Assembly: GCF_945859705.1 (NCBI RefSeq)
Contig: NC_079135.1
Location: 16,370,501 to 16,434,500, forward strand
Source of the DNA: Episyrphus balteatus
Lineage: Eukaryota; Arthropoda; Insecta; Diptera; Syrphidae
Reading direction: 5' to 3'
DNA length: 64,000 nt
Shown here: in pieces, positions 10,636-23,300 of the stretch
How positions within the stretch are numbered: position 1 is the first letter of the stretch
Layout: the number at the start of each line of letters is the position of its first letter
Program-made: the position numbers and the translations under genes
The notes under the pieces: model-generated
What the model saw: the letters and a program-made list of their open reading frames with translations, nothing else
Database searches by the model: none
What the model was told of the DNA's origin: nothing

Positions 10636-13090
10636 GAGAGTGTAATGTTAGAAAATGGCGTCACTTTTTTGTGGTGGCTGCAATGATTCATCGATTTATA
10701 ACGTCAAAAATAAAATTTGTAATTTTTTTTTTATGATTCGGTGCCAAATTTTGCGCTATAGCTCTATTTTTTTGATATTTTTTGGAGATGGATTAAAAAG
10801 ATGTGTCAACAGTTCAAAGGAAAAATTGTCACATACATATTTGTGGTTTGCGGCCATTCCATTTGCATTTTTAGGACATTTTCACGCTTATTATACAGTT
10901 TTTCTCGTTGAAGAAGCAATTTTTTTTTTCATGAAACTTGGGCTTATCATAAAATTGAAGTTCTAGAAGTTTCTCCGTTATTTTGGAATGTCTGTTTGGT
11001 GAAAAAAAACTTTTCGAACTTTTTGTTTTTTTTTTTAAATTTTCAGTAGGTATCAACTTATCTTTCATTTGACTCCACTTTTTTAACGATAGGGAGGTAC
11101 TATAAAGTAAGAACAATTACGGTCTTAACATTTAGTAAGAGGGTAGTTCCAGACACTCTCCTTTTTCTGAAGTTATTTTAAAATCTAAAAAGACAATGAT
11201 TTTAAAAAATTAAATTTTTGTTTTTCTTTTAGTCTCAATATAGGTATAGTTTTTGGAAAATTTTTGATAAATTTAAATTTTAATACAACGCCTATTAAAC
11301 AATTTTGTACAAAAAAATCAGATCGGTTAAGTCGTTTTTGAAAAAAGTAAGAAAGAAAATAAATTGTTTGTGTTAAAAAATTTTTTTTTTTTTTTATTTT
11401 AAAATAACGACATCAAATATGCCCAAACTTAGATTAGGAGCCTGTTTAACAAATCTATTTTGTAATCTATCACATAAGCTACTTCGAGCATTAATTCAAT
11501 GAGGTAATACCATTTAAAAAAAGCTTAAATTTTCTTACTTAAACCAAAACCAGATATTGCTTATTTCAATAACTTTTCTTCAAAAATTAAAATTTTCTTT
11601 CCATTCCTTTTTTACTTTCAAAATTGTTACTTTTTCTTTAGTATTAGAAAAAGAAAGAACATCCAAGGCTATATCAATAATTTTAAACTCAAATCTGAAT
11701 TAAAAAAAAAAAATTAAAGAAATAAATTGAAGATAAGAAAACAAATAAGCCTCCAAGGTGTTGTTTTATCTTCAAAATTTATTTAAAAGCGCCTTCGTAT
11801 ATTTTTTAACCATTCTCAAAAAAACCCACACAAATTAAATTCTATAACCTGAAGCTCATTTTGGGATTTAATTTTTGTCATTTGTTTTTTCTCCACCACC
11901 ATCATTTTTTTAACATCAGATAAAAGTTACAGAATGATATTTTATCGGTGACCCTTATATATTTTTAAAATTGTCTCACTTGCTTATATAGAAAATTCCA
12001 ATTATTGGTTTGAAATAAATTCTCCCATACTACCGAAATGAGCTAACATCAATTATGCCTGAAGCATTTTTAGAATGTTTTAATCCTCAGGACAGCCAAG
12101 TCTGTCCTTTTCATTAAAAAAAAAAAAAAAATAAAAAAATGAAAACAAAAAGTGTATCTCATCACACCCCAGAGAATATTTAATTTGTCAGCATCACTCT
12201 TCACCAAAACCCCCTTTTCAAAAACCATTCAGAAATATATGGATTATCCTTCTATTTCGTTGTTGTTGCGTTCCAGACATTCCTTAGAGGCTTTTTTTCT
12301 TTACCTTTGCATGTTGTGATGATTATTATTTGCATTTTGCGGTGTAAACAATGCGATTCTAACGCTTCGTTGATAAAAAATGGAGATTACTTTGTAAAAC
12401 CTTTTAATTTTTGAAATCCTTTTCAAAGTGTTTACTCTTGTGTTGAAGTGAGTTGTTTGGTATATATAGCTTGTAGGTGTACTTGGATTTATATGCCAGG
12501 TACATCAATCTTGAAATTTAACCTTCTGCATGATGTTGGACTATGGTTTTCAAGCTTGAAAGTAACAACTAAGGTATTCAAAAAAAAAAAAAATAGAAAT
12601 GTGTAGATCTCATCAGAAATACATACAAGGGGTAATAATTCCAGAGATTCTAGGTTTCTTCTTTTTTTTTTCAAGTACAAAATACGAGCACTCTGATGGT
12701 GTAGCATGTTTACTGTTTGGTGTCCTTGACAGATAACATATCTCATTTCATCTCCCTTAATGCTGGTTTTTTTATGCAAAGGACAAAGATTTTTATCTCA
12801 GGCAAGGGACAGATTTATGGTATATGACATCATAGACGCACTCAAAAAGGGGTATTGAGGTGAAATAATTTGTTGCCTAGCTCATAGCTACTCAAATAGG
12901 CTTAAAGATGTATTTTTATCAAAAAATTTATATTAAAACTTTTTTTGAAATAATGCACAATAATCACTTGAAGTTGCAAATAGTCCCCCTTTCGAATAAG
13001 TCTTGTTACGCTCCTGCTTTCTGAATTACACTTGAAGGATATTTCAATTTCTCTAAGGTCTTTTTGAATTTCTGTATACAAATTTTAAAA
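10636..13090. other. AT-rich intergenic DNA
   Basis: No gene was recognised. About 66 bases at 10853-10918 recur with few changes at 49117-49182. A minus-strand frame at 12489-12779 lacks an upstream ATG and protein-like composition. Long A and T runs are frequent. Confidence 0.55.
10853..10918 (+). repeat. Short dispersed repeat, copy 1 (about 66 bp)
   Basis: The segment from GGCCATTCCATTTGCATTTT to GTTGAAGAAGCAAT is repeated nearly exactly at 49117-49182, with only a few substitutions such as TACAG to CCAG. It is probably a fragment of a longer dispersed repeat whose remainder has diverged. Confidence 0.7.
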
Positions 13091-13535
13091 GCCATTTCGT
13101 TATTTATCTAATGGTCTTAGAAGAAAAAAAGTTTGATTTTTTCACTTTTTTTATGAAAAATGATTGTTTTCAATAAATTATTTTTATACCTTTTACGCAT
13201 TGTTAAAATATAGGTGTGGTTTTATTCTTTAGAAAAAATATTAAAATTTTTATTGGTGTAATTTTTTTGTAAGCTTTTCATATAAAAAAATTGATATACC
13301 TAATGATAAAATAAAAAAGAGTATTTTTTTTTTGCTTTTTCTTGTAAATTATGATACCTAGGACTTAAAAAGTTATTCCGTTTTTCTCTAAAACATACAG
13401 AAATAAATATGTAGTGTCTTAATCATTAGCATTACATTTTTTTACAAGAAAGTTGAAAAATAAACAATTTTTAGACGGTATCACGTAAAATAATCGTCCG
13501 TAAACCGGCTTTACAGACAAAAACTTTTTTAAAAC
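13091..13535 (-). repeat. Repeat family A, copy 2 (partial, reverse orientation)
   Basis: The TTTACGCATTGTTAAAATAT region and the TATCACGTAAAATAATCGTC region match family-A copy 1 (about 9000-9010 plus 7470-7740) in reverse complement. It reads straight across the site where copy 1 carries the 7728-8995 insertion, so it is a second, more diverged, empty copy. Confidence 0.65.
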
Positions 13536-14384
13536 TTTTTTTTTTAATTCAGAAAAATTTATTATATTTTTGTATGATTCCATAAATATCTGAGCATAAT
13601 TTTAGCCATTTTATGCAAAACAAAATTAAATTTGTGCTTTTTACCTTTCACATTCATTTAACATTAAATATACCCTAAATAGAGTAAAAATTGCCAGCCA
13701 CAATTGCAACAACAAAAAAACCTTATTTTATAAATTTTTCCTGTTTCCTTGTTTATTAATTGAAACCTTTTTTTTACATAAAACAACACTAATGGACACA
13801 TCATATTTTCTATTATTAAATAGGAAAAAGGAAGGTATAATAATTGAATACAAACATTGCATTGATAAAATTTTCTGAAATGAATTTATTATATTATGGT
13901 AGTCATGCTAGCATGCATCAGAAAAAATATTTATGTAAATAGATAATAGAAAAAAATATATATTTATTTAATTTTTAATTTAATATGATTTGACTTTGTT
14001 ATGAAAAAAAAAAAATTGAAAAATACAATTATTATTTTCCCTTACATTGATATGATAAGTCCTTTTCCATGATAACAAGCAGTATAGAAATATATAAAAA
14101 AAAAATTGAATAGCTAATAATAAATAAAAAACACTACAATAATCACTTGATTAATTTAAACAATGTGAACAATGTTGCAAAAATTGAAAATAAAAAGGAT
14201 TACGTTTGAAGGGTGCTTTGGGCTTATAAATATTAAAATTTAAGTGAATAATAGAGCCAGCTTAAACATTTCCCAATGACTTACAAACACATGTTTATTT
14301 TATGGCTGCAAAAGACTTGTGTGTACTTGATACAATTTTCTTCCTGGAAGTATGAATATTGTATTGTATTGTTTAGTAAAAAAT
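13536..14384. other. AT-rich spacer between family-A copies
   Basis: Nothing recognisable apart from long A and T runs and a GCTAGCATGC string near 13908. Confidence 0.5.
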
Positions 14385-15800
14385 TTCAATTCAAAACAAA
14401 AAATAAACTATTAGAGATACAAAAATCTTCTATAGCTTATTTGAAAGATAATAATATAAAGCTTAATCCAAATGAAGGATTTTTAAAAATTCCGTTATTT
14501 AATAGGGTAATAAGGGATAAAACGGAAAGATGAAATTTGGGCTAAAATCTAAACGCGAAGTAGTAGAAAATTGATTTTTTTTTGCTATAGATAGATGAGA
14601 TTAATTTAAAAATAACAACATTTAAGAAAAAATTCTAAAAAATTTTGAAACTAAGCTATAACGTTTTCTTTGAACGTTGTACACGTTTTGGGGCTATGAC
14701 AAAATGATGAGTTTGGGTAAAGGAATTTTTTTTTTGACAATTCTAAAGATGCCAGGTGAAAGAAAGGGAAAAAAAATTAGGCGTCTGATACGGATTTTTT
14801 TAAAAATATTTTTTTTGAAATATGAATTTTTGAAAAACACCTTGTTTTTTAGGGGTATTTTTGGGTAATTTTTGATTTTTAGATTGTTTTTGGAGCATGT
14901 AGGTTTTGGCCTTATGCATACATGTGCAAAAACTTGGAATCATTTAGTGAGTTTTGACTAAAAAACGGAAAAAACAAGTTTTAAAAAACACGTTTTTTGA
15001 CCGTTTTTAACCGATTTTCATGGTTTTTACTTTTTATCTTTTTTTCTTTAATAGATACAGGAATAAAGTATATGGAGTAATGATAGACCATGACTTCCAC
15101 TATATGTGTGCGAAGTTTAAATCATTTTCGTGAACACAATTTTAAGATAACGGTAAAATAAAATTTTAGAGTTCAACATGCTATAACTTTTGACCAAGAG
15201 CAGATAGAAATTTTATTAAACTTGTATGAGCATCCTGATACAATTACCTTTCATTTAGTATATCACACATAACGGTAGACTAACTACAAGCTACACAATG
15301 TTAAATCAAGAAACTTGCGAAAAACCTCAAAACACCAGTTGTGGAGATCTGTTGCCCCCCGAACAGCCACCAGTGTGGGAAGTACCATAATCTCAGTCTG
15401 GAAATTCGACATGGTTGACTTTAAAAACTCTAACTTCTCTTGTAGGCATCTTTGAAATGAGATTGATACGTCATATGAAAGGTGAAATAATAAGCTTTCA
15501 CATGGTATATATTTTTTATAGGTTGTCAAACAAAAAAATTGATTCCATAGCGTGAGAACATAAAAATAAAATTTTGTATAGGTTGTAAGGGAAAAAATTG
15601 AATTAATGAGGTGAGAAGATAAAAATTCATGTTTTCTTTGCTTTTTTTTGATGAAAATGATTATTTTTAATAAATTATTTTTATACTTTTTGCGCATTGT
15701 AAAAATTTAAAAATGGTTTTATTCTTAAGAAGAAATACTTGGCTTTTAAATTGCATAATTTTTTTTTGTAAGCTTTTAAAATAAAAAAATTAATATAATG
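14385..15800 (-). repeat. Repeat family A, copy 3 (uninterrupted, reverse orientation)
   Basis: This is the reverse complement of the outer parts of copy 1 (7600-7727, 8996-9611, 9860-10605) without any of the three insertions, so it serves as the empty-site reference. A 137-codon minus-strand frame (15284-15697) crosses it. The frame is not preserved in the other copies and looks like chance. Confidence 0.75.
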
Positions 15801-15801
15801 A

Positions 15802-16023
15802 GAAAATAAAATAAAATAAAATAAAATAAAATAAAATAAAATAAAATAAAAATAAAATAAAATAAAATAAAATAAAATAAAATAAAATAAAATAAAATAA
15901 AATAAAATAAAATAAAATAAAATAAAATAAAATAAAATAAAATAAAATAAAATAAAATAAAATAAAATAAAATAAAATAAAATAAAATAAAATAAAATAA
16001 AATAAAATAAAATAAAAATAAAA
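15802..16023. repeat. (AAAAT)n pentanucleotide microsatellite
   Basis: About 44 units of AAAAT, with single-base slips near 15850 and 16015, start directly at the end of family-A copy 3. It may have grown from that element's A-rich terminus (AGAAAATAAAAT). The minus-strand frame of repeated Phe-Ile-Leu-Phe-Tyr is an artefact of the repeat. Confidence 0.97.
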
Positions 16024-16230
16024 TTTTGTTAGATGTTTTTTCAAATCTTATTATCTTTTGTTCATTATTTTTGATTTTTTTTTTAATAATAATGAGAGTT
16101 CTTACAGTAAATAATTATTAATTTAATGAATAAAGACTTAATTCTAATTAAAAGTTGTTTTTTATTGGTTTTCAAGACAATAAAAAACTTAAGGGGCGGT
16201 CTTGTCCCCACTTTCCCTACTTCATTAAGA

Positions 16231-17057
16231 GGTCAAACAGAGTGTTTTGGGTTTGGTATCCCAATTTGCATTATCTTGTGCTCAAAATTCCAGCCATTAA
16301 AATCTCGTTTTACTGTTTTTTAAGATCTTGCTTTTTTAAAATTCAGTTTTTAACCATCCCGTTTATTAAATTCCCGTTTTTATAAAGATTTAAATATAAA
16401 ATTAATATTTTGCTTTTAAGAAAATTCAAGCTTAGATACTTGAAACATTAAAAAGTACGAATAGGTACATGTTGAAAAGCATTTTGTCAAAATCCATTTT
16501 TTCGATAAGAGGGTAAGTTTTTTCCAAAAATCGTAAAAAAAAACCCGTTTTTCAACCGCGCCTTTTTTTCCTCCCCCAAACCAATACACTTAGATCAAAT
16601 CGACATTTTAAAAATTGGTTTCTTTTGTTGTATAAGCAATTAAAGTTGCCTGAAAGAAATGTATTCCAATAAATTCGGTTCCCAAATAATTCGTAACGTT
16701 TGTGCATAATTCTAATAATATATTGTTATGCTCTTCTAATATTCAGAACCTTTCATATTCCTAAACAAAACGTGATATAAACAATTTGTTTTACTAACAT
16801 ATGAAAAATTACCATAAACAAATGTTGACTCAAAGTAGTACTTTTTTGCTCTTGTAAAACTTTAACTTTCCAAATGCGTTAGACCTTTTTAATAAATCAA
16901 AAAATAATTAACAAAACATGAAGGCGGTTGTAGCACATACGTTTAGAAGTACCTACCTTACAATCAAGTGTCACCGAACTGCTTGTTATGCAATGAATTT
17001 CCGCATTAGAAATCTAGTAAACCATAAACTGTAGGAGTTCATTTCATTGTTACATAC
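16231..17057 (+). repeat. Flanking direct repeat, left copy
   Basis: From about GGTCAAACAG and TTGCATTATCTTGTGCTC to TTCATTTCATTGTTACATAC this matches 30112-31383 in the same orientation, with small indels and substitutions. The left copy lacks the 434-bp element present in the right copy and so shows its empty site, a single TA at 16257-16258. The two direct copies bracket the giant inverted-repeat complex. Confidence 0.85.
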
Positions 17058-17402
17058 CTATGTATGTATAATATTGTATGCTTTATAAGATTAATAAGGG
17101 AAATATTTTAAGTGAGATCTATTGATTTGCTCGCATTTTAATTTTCTGCATGGTTTTCAGAGAAATGAGAAAGTGAATGCTAGTTAGTGTACCTACCCGA
17201 CAATTAAAAATAAATATATTATGGGTGTTATAAATAAAGACAAAACTTTATAAATGTCTTAGGTAGATTAAATTAGATTTTTTATTAATTCCATTCATAA
17301 ACATAAAAACATAATAATTTTGAATAAAAATTACAAGCATGACAAGATAGCCGTCTGCCGGATGTAAACTAAATTTTTACTTCAAGAAAGAAAAAAGTAT
17401 AC
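17058..17402. other. Single-copy-like spacer
   Basis: AT-rich sequence between the left direct repeat and the start of the inverted arm. It has no counterpart at the corresponding place on the right side, and no feature is recognised. Confidence 0.5.
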
Positions 17403-18941
17403 ATACAAAATGTACATGTTAAAGTATAAATATGAATATAATAACAAATTATACCTATACCTACCTAAATAATTAAAAAGTGATGCATAAATTTGCGAAA
17501 TTAATGTTAAATTAAACAATATCATTTTAATAAAACAAAAAAGTTAGTAGGCAGTTAGTAAATCTACGTATTTCCTGTAACATAGGACAAAACTGCAACA
17601 CAATAGTTAACATTAAAAAAATATTAGCTAGCTTAATGTTTAAATGATTGTAAATTTTGTATTATTGGTTTGAACAAGTGTGTTGGAGGAATTTCGAACA
17701 TGTTCAAAACCGCCCCCGAGCAGTTTGAATCAGATATTTTAAGTAGGTAAATTTGAATGTTCTTATAAAAAGGATAATGAAACAAGCATTTGTGGAAAAA
17801 TTAAAGAAAATCAAATGGAAATGTAGGTATATAACATTATTGAAGATTAAACAAAAAATGCCTGAATCCTTCAAGTTCTACTAGACTGATTTCGATGAGA
17901 ACTCGATTACGTGGTATAAAAATTAAAGTCAAGCTGCCAGAGGCGTACGTTGAGTTGATATAGAAAAAGAACAAATTATATAGAAAATATGAACAAATGA
18001 AAAAGTACGTAGGTATACAGCCTACTTTTTTTTATGGGACCCCTGATGTATCATTTGTTGGTCGCTAAGATTATTTACGAAACACTTTTTGTGGCAAATA
18101 ATATATAGGTAATTTTTTTTCAAAAAACTGATTTATTTTTTTGCGATCCCTGAAGTATGTGACTGGCTACCAATATAATTTGTCTCTCTTGTATCCGAAG
18201 TAATTCATGTCAAATAACTTATCTTTTTGCTGCGTTAAGTAAGTTGCCAACTCTGCATTGTTTCCAGTCGAGGCCCTGGCATGGCACCGCCCCGCTTGCC
18301 CCAAAGGTGTGTACGCCCCTGCAAGCTGCCTACACCAATTAACGCTCCTGGTATATGAAGAACATCCGCTTTGTTAACATTTGCATTTAATGTCTAGAAA
18401 AATAGGTTGATCACAAAATAAATCTATTTTACTCTTGGAAGCATAAAAGGTATGAATATGAATATCATTTTTCGAAGTTATGTTTTAAATTAATTTTTCT
18501 TGTTTTTCTTTTCAACTAATAAATGTGAAATAACTATATTTTAAATTTTAAGGTTATTTTTTTCTGAGTTTTTATTATTTTTTGGTTTCTAGAATATGAT
18601 ATAATAATCAATTTTGAGTATGTGTATGTTCTTAGTAAAAAATTAATAAAAAGCTATGTTTTATCTATTCATTACAACGAAAGTAATACTTCTGTGCAAA
18701 AGTGCACCTTCCATGTTCAAACCTGCCCCACTTTTGAACATAAGAGTTATATTGGTTAAACATCAAAATTTTACATACATATATCAATATTTCGTCTAAC
18801 TATCCAAATGTTATTTGAAATCGAAGTTCAATGTTAATGTTTATTGTTAGTAAACTTTATAGATCAAGAAAACGAACATATTTCGTTCAAGAAGTTGCGA
18901 AAACAAAAATTCTTCAAATGTGTCCCACTCTCCCCTATAAT

Positions 18942-20366
18942 TCTAAGTCGGCTAAAATGCCCCTCCCCAGGGTCCGGACAACTAAAATATTGTGTAGTCA
19001 TCTGCGATACATATGTGCCCATGATTATGAAAGTGGACTAAGTCACTTTTTGCATTGTTTAAAGAAAAACTTAAAAAACAATTTTCTTATAACGATTTAA
19101 TTATATTTCTTTTATGAAATCACCAGAGGAGAAATAAAGAAATTTATTAACTGCAATTTCGCTTTCAAATAAACTTTACCCCTTAAATTAGAATTATTTT
19201 AAGGCTAGATTTGAGGGCATTTTTAGGAGTGACTTAGTCCACTTTCATAATTAAGGGCACATATATGTACAAATTTTCATTTCGATACGATAATTGGAAG
19301 TAGGCTAAAATTGATTTGGGTCTTTCGACCCCTCAATGCACCTCCCCAGGGTCCGGACCAATAAAATATTGTGTAGTCATCTGCGATACATATAAGTTCA
19401 AAGTTTCATTTCGATACTGTAACTAGAAGTAGGCTAAAATTGATTTGGCGTCTTTCGACCCTTCAATGCACCTCCCCAGGGTCCGGACCAGTAAAATATT
19501 GTGTAGTCATCTGCGATACATATATGTACAAATTTTCATTTCGATACGATAATTGAAAGTAGGCAAAAATTGATTTGGAGTCTTTCGACCCCTCAATGCA
19601 CCTCCCCAGGGTCCGGACCAATAAAATATTGTGTAGTCATCTGCGATACATATATGTACAAATTTTCATTTCGATAGGATAATTGGAAGTAGGCTAAAAT
19701 TGATTTGGAGTCTTTCGACCCCTCAATGCACCTCCCCAGGGTTCGGACCAGTAAAATATTGTGTAGTCATCTGCGATACATATATGTACAAATTTTCATT
19801 TCGATACGATAATTGGAAGTAGGCTAAAATTGATTTGGAGTCTTTCGACCCCTCAATGCACCTCCCCAGGGTCCGGACCAATAAAATATTGTGTAGTCAT
19901 CTGCGATACATATATGTACAAATTTTCATTTCGATACGATAATTGGAAGTAGGCTAAAATTGATTTGGGTCTTTCGACCCCTCAATGCACCTCCCCTGGG
20001 TCCGGACCAATAAAATATTGTGTAGTCATCTGCGATACATATAAGTACAAAGTTTCATTTCGATACTGTAACTAGAAGTAGGCTAAAATTGATTTGGCGT
20101 CTTTCGACCCTTCAATGCACCTCCCCAGGGTCCGGACAGCTAAAATATTGTGAAGTCATCTGAGCTACATATTTGAACAAATTTTCATTTCGATACGATA
20201 ATTGGAAGAAGGCTAAGATTGATTTGGGGTGTTTTGACCACTCTATGCACCTCCCCAGGGTCCGGACCAATAAAATATTGTGTAGTCATCTGCGATACAT
20301 ATATGTACAAATTTTCATTTCGATACGATAATTGGAAGTAGGCTAAAATTCATTTGGGATGTTTCG
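18942..20366 (+). repeat. 130-bp satellite, left array (about 9 units)
   Basis: CCTCCCCAGGGTCCGGAC recurs at about 18968, 19341, 19471, 19601, 19731, 19861, 19991, 20121 and 20251, giving a 129-130 bp period. Each unit then reads AATATTGTGTAGTCATCTGC, an ATTTTCATTTCGATACGATA-like block and TTTCGACCCCTCAATG. The outermost unit is the most divergent and carries the 248-bp MITE. Confidence 0.95.
19014..19261 (+). mobile_element. 248-bp TA-flanked MITE, copy 2
   Basis: It has the same ends and length as the copy at 9612. It splits a 130-bp satellite unit at CGATACATA / TATGTAC with TA on both sides (19012-19013, 19262-19263); all neighbouring units show the unsplit site. The sequence appears identical to the reverse complement of 28291-28538. 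Confidence 0.9.
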
Positions 20367-23300
20367 ACGTCACTTTTGCAAAGAGTGACGCACATCGCTT
20401 TTCAAAAAACTGACGCGCGTCACTTTTTCAAAAACTGACGGGCGTCACTTTTTGAGAAATTGACGCGGGCGTCATTTTATGATAAATTGACGCGGGCGTC
20501 ATTTTGTGATGAGAAAATGACGCGGGCGTCATTTTATGAGAAAATGACGCGGGCGTCATTTTATGAGAAAATGACGCGAACGTCATTTTATGAGAAAATG
20601 ACGCGAGCGTCATTTTATGAGAAAATGACGCAGGCGTCATTTTTTGAGCGAATGACGCGGGCGTCATTTTATGAGAAAATGACGCAGGCGTCATTTTTTG
20701 AGCAAATGACGCTGGCGTCATTTTTTGAGCGAATGACGCGGGCGTCATTTTATGAGAAAATGACGCAGGCGTCATTTTTTGAGCGAATGACGCGGGCGTC
20801 ATTTTATGAGAAAATGACGCGGGCGTCATTTTGTGATAAATTGACGCGGGCGTCATTTTATAAGAAATTGACGCGGGCGTCATTTTATAAGAAAATGACG
20901 CAGGCGTCATTTTTTGAGCAAATGACGCGGGCGTCACTTTATGAGAAAATGACGCGGGCGTCATTTTATGAGAAAATGACGCGGGCGTCATTTTGTGATA
21001 AATTGACGCGGGCGTCATTTTATAAGAAAATGACGCAGGCGTCATTTTTTGAGCAAATGACGCGGGCGTCACTTTATGAGAAAATGACGCCCGCGTCATT
21101 TTCTCATAAAATGACGCCCGCGTCAATTTATCACAAAATGACGCCCGTGTCATTTTCTCATAAAATTGACGCGGGCGTCATTTTATGATAAATTGACGCG
21201 AGCGTCATTTTATGAGAAAATGACGCAGGCGTCATTTTTTGAGCGAATGACGCTAGCGTCATTTTATGAGAAAATGACGCAGGCGTCATTTTTTGAGCAA
21301 ATGACGCAGGCGTCATTTTATGAGAAAATGACGCAGGCGTCATTTTGTGATAAATTGACGCGGGCGTCATTTTTTGAGCGAATGACGCGGGCGTCATTTT
21401 ATGAGAAAATGACGCAGGCGTCATTTTTTGAGCGAATGACGCGGGCGTCATTTTATGAGAAAATGACGCGGGCGTCATTTTGTGATAAATTGACGCGGGC
21501 GTCATTTTTTGAGCGAATGACGCGGGCGTCATTTTATGAGAAAATGACGCAGGCGTCATTTTTTGAGCGAATGACGCGGGCGTCATTTTATGAGAAAATG
21601 ACGCGGGCGTCATTTTTTGAGCGAATGACGCGGGCGTCATTTTATGAGAAAATGACGCAGGCGTCATTTTGTGATAAATTGACGCGGGCGTCATTTTTTG
21701 AGCGAATGACGCGGGCGTCATTTTATGAGAAAATGACGCAGGCGTCATTTTTTGAGCGAATGACGCGGGCGTCATTTTATGAGAAAATGACGCGGGCGTC
21801 ATTTTGTGATAAATTGACGCGGGCGTCATTTTATAAGAAATTGACGCGGGCGTCATTTTATAAGAAAATGACGCAGGCGTCATTTTTTGAGCAAATGACG
21901 CGGGCGTCACTTTATGAGAAAATGACGCGGGCGTCATTTTATGAGAAAATGACGCGGGCGTCATTTTGTGATAAATTGACGCGGGCGTCATTTTATAAGA
22001 AAATGACGCAGGCGTCATTTTTTGAGCAAATGACGCGGGCGTCATTTTATGATAAATTGACGCGGGCGTCATTTTGTGATAAATTGACGCGGGCGTCATT
22101 TTATAAGAAAATGACGCAGGCGTCATTTTTTGAGCAAATGACGCGGGCGTCATTTTGTGATAAATTGACGCGGGCGTCATTTTATAAGAAATTGACGCGG
22201 GCGTCATTTTATAAGAAAATGACGCAGGCGTCATTTTTTGAGCAAATGACGCGGGCGTCATTTTATGATAAATTGACGCGGGCGTCATTTTATAAGAAAT
22301 TGACGCGGGCGTCATTTTATAAGAAAATGACGCAGGCGTCATTTTTTGAGCAAATGACGCGGGCGTCACTTTATGAGAAAATGACGCGGGCGTCATTTTA
22401 TGAGAAAATGACGCGGGCGTCATTTTGTGATAAATTGACGCGGGCGTCATTTTGTGATAAATTGACGCGGGCGTCATTTTATAAGAAATTGACGCGGGCG
22501 TCATTTTATAAGAAAATGACGCAGGCGTCATTTTTTGAGCAAATGACGCGGGCGTCACTTTATGAGAAAATGACGCGGGCGTCATTTTATGAGAAAATGA
22601 CGCGGGCGTCATTTTGTGATAAATTGACGCGGGCGTCATTTTATAAGAAAATGACGCAGGCGTCATTTTTTGAGCAAATGACGCGGGCGTCATTTTTTGA
22701 GCAAATGACGCGGGCGTCACTTTATGAGAAAATGACGCGGGCGTCATTTTATGAGAAAATGACGCGGGCGTCATTTTGTGATAAATTGACGCGGGCGTCA
22801 TTTTATAAGAAATTGACGCGGGCGTCATTTTATAAGAAAATGACGCAGGCGTCATTTTTTGAGCAAATGACGCGGGCGTCATTTTATGATAAATTGACGC
22901 GGGCGTCATTTTATAAGAAATTGACGCGGGCGTCATTTTATAAGAAAATGACGCAGGCGTCATTTTTTGAGCAAATGACGCGGGCGTCACTTTATGAGAA
23001 AATGACGCGGGCGTCATTTTATGAGAAAATGACGCGGGCGTCATTTTGTGATAAATTGACGCGGGCGTCATTTTGTGATAAATTGACGCGGGCGTCATTT
23101 TATAAGAAATTGACGCGGGCGTCATTTTATAAGAAAATGACGCAGGCGTCATTTTATAAGAAAATGACGCAGGCGTCATTTTATAAGAAAATGACGCAGG
23201 CGTCATTTTTTGAGCAAATGACGCGGGCGTCATTTTATGATAAATTGACGCGGGCGTCATTTTGTGTTAAATTGACGCGGGCGTCATTTTTTGAGCAAAT

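Larger units (their letters stand above)
17403..20366 (+). repeat. Left arm of the giant inverted repeat
   Basis: From ATACAAAATGTACATG inward this is the reverse complement of 25869-29917. The outer 1.5 kb is single-copy-like; the inner part is the 130-bp satellite. Long stretches look identical between arms: for example an 89-codon frame at 18831-19100 translates identically from 28452-28721 on the minus strand. About 245 bp at 18097-18338 is present only in this arm. No gene was identified; the shared frames contain no recognisable domain. Confidence 0.9.

Noticed and set aside
12489..12779. 96-codon minus-strand frame
   Set aside because: It opens at a non-ATG codon, has a run of Phe from a homopolymer, and lacks splice or start context.
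15284..15697. 137-codon minus-strand frame within family A
   Set aside because: The corresponding positions in copies 1, 2 and 4 are broken, so it is not maintained as a protein.
15790..16044. Minus-strand frame of repeated Phe-Ile-Leu-Phe-Tyr
   Set aside because: Pure product of the (AAAAT)n microsatellite.
18831..19100. 89-codon frame duplicated exactly at 28452-28721
   Set aside because: Its conservation reflects the DNA-level identity of the inverted arms. The frame runs through a satellite unit and a MITE and has no protein-like features.
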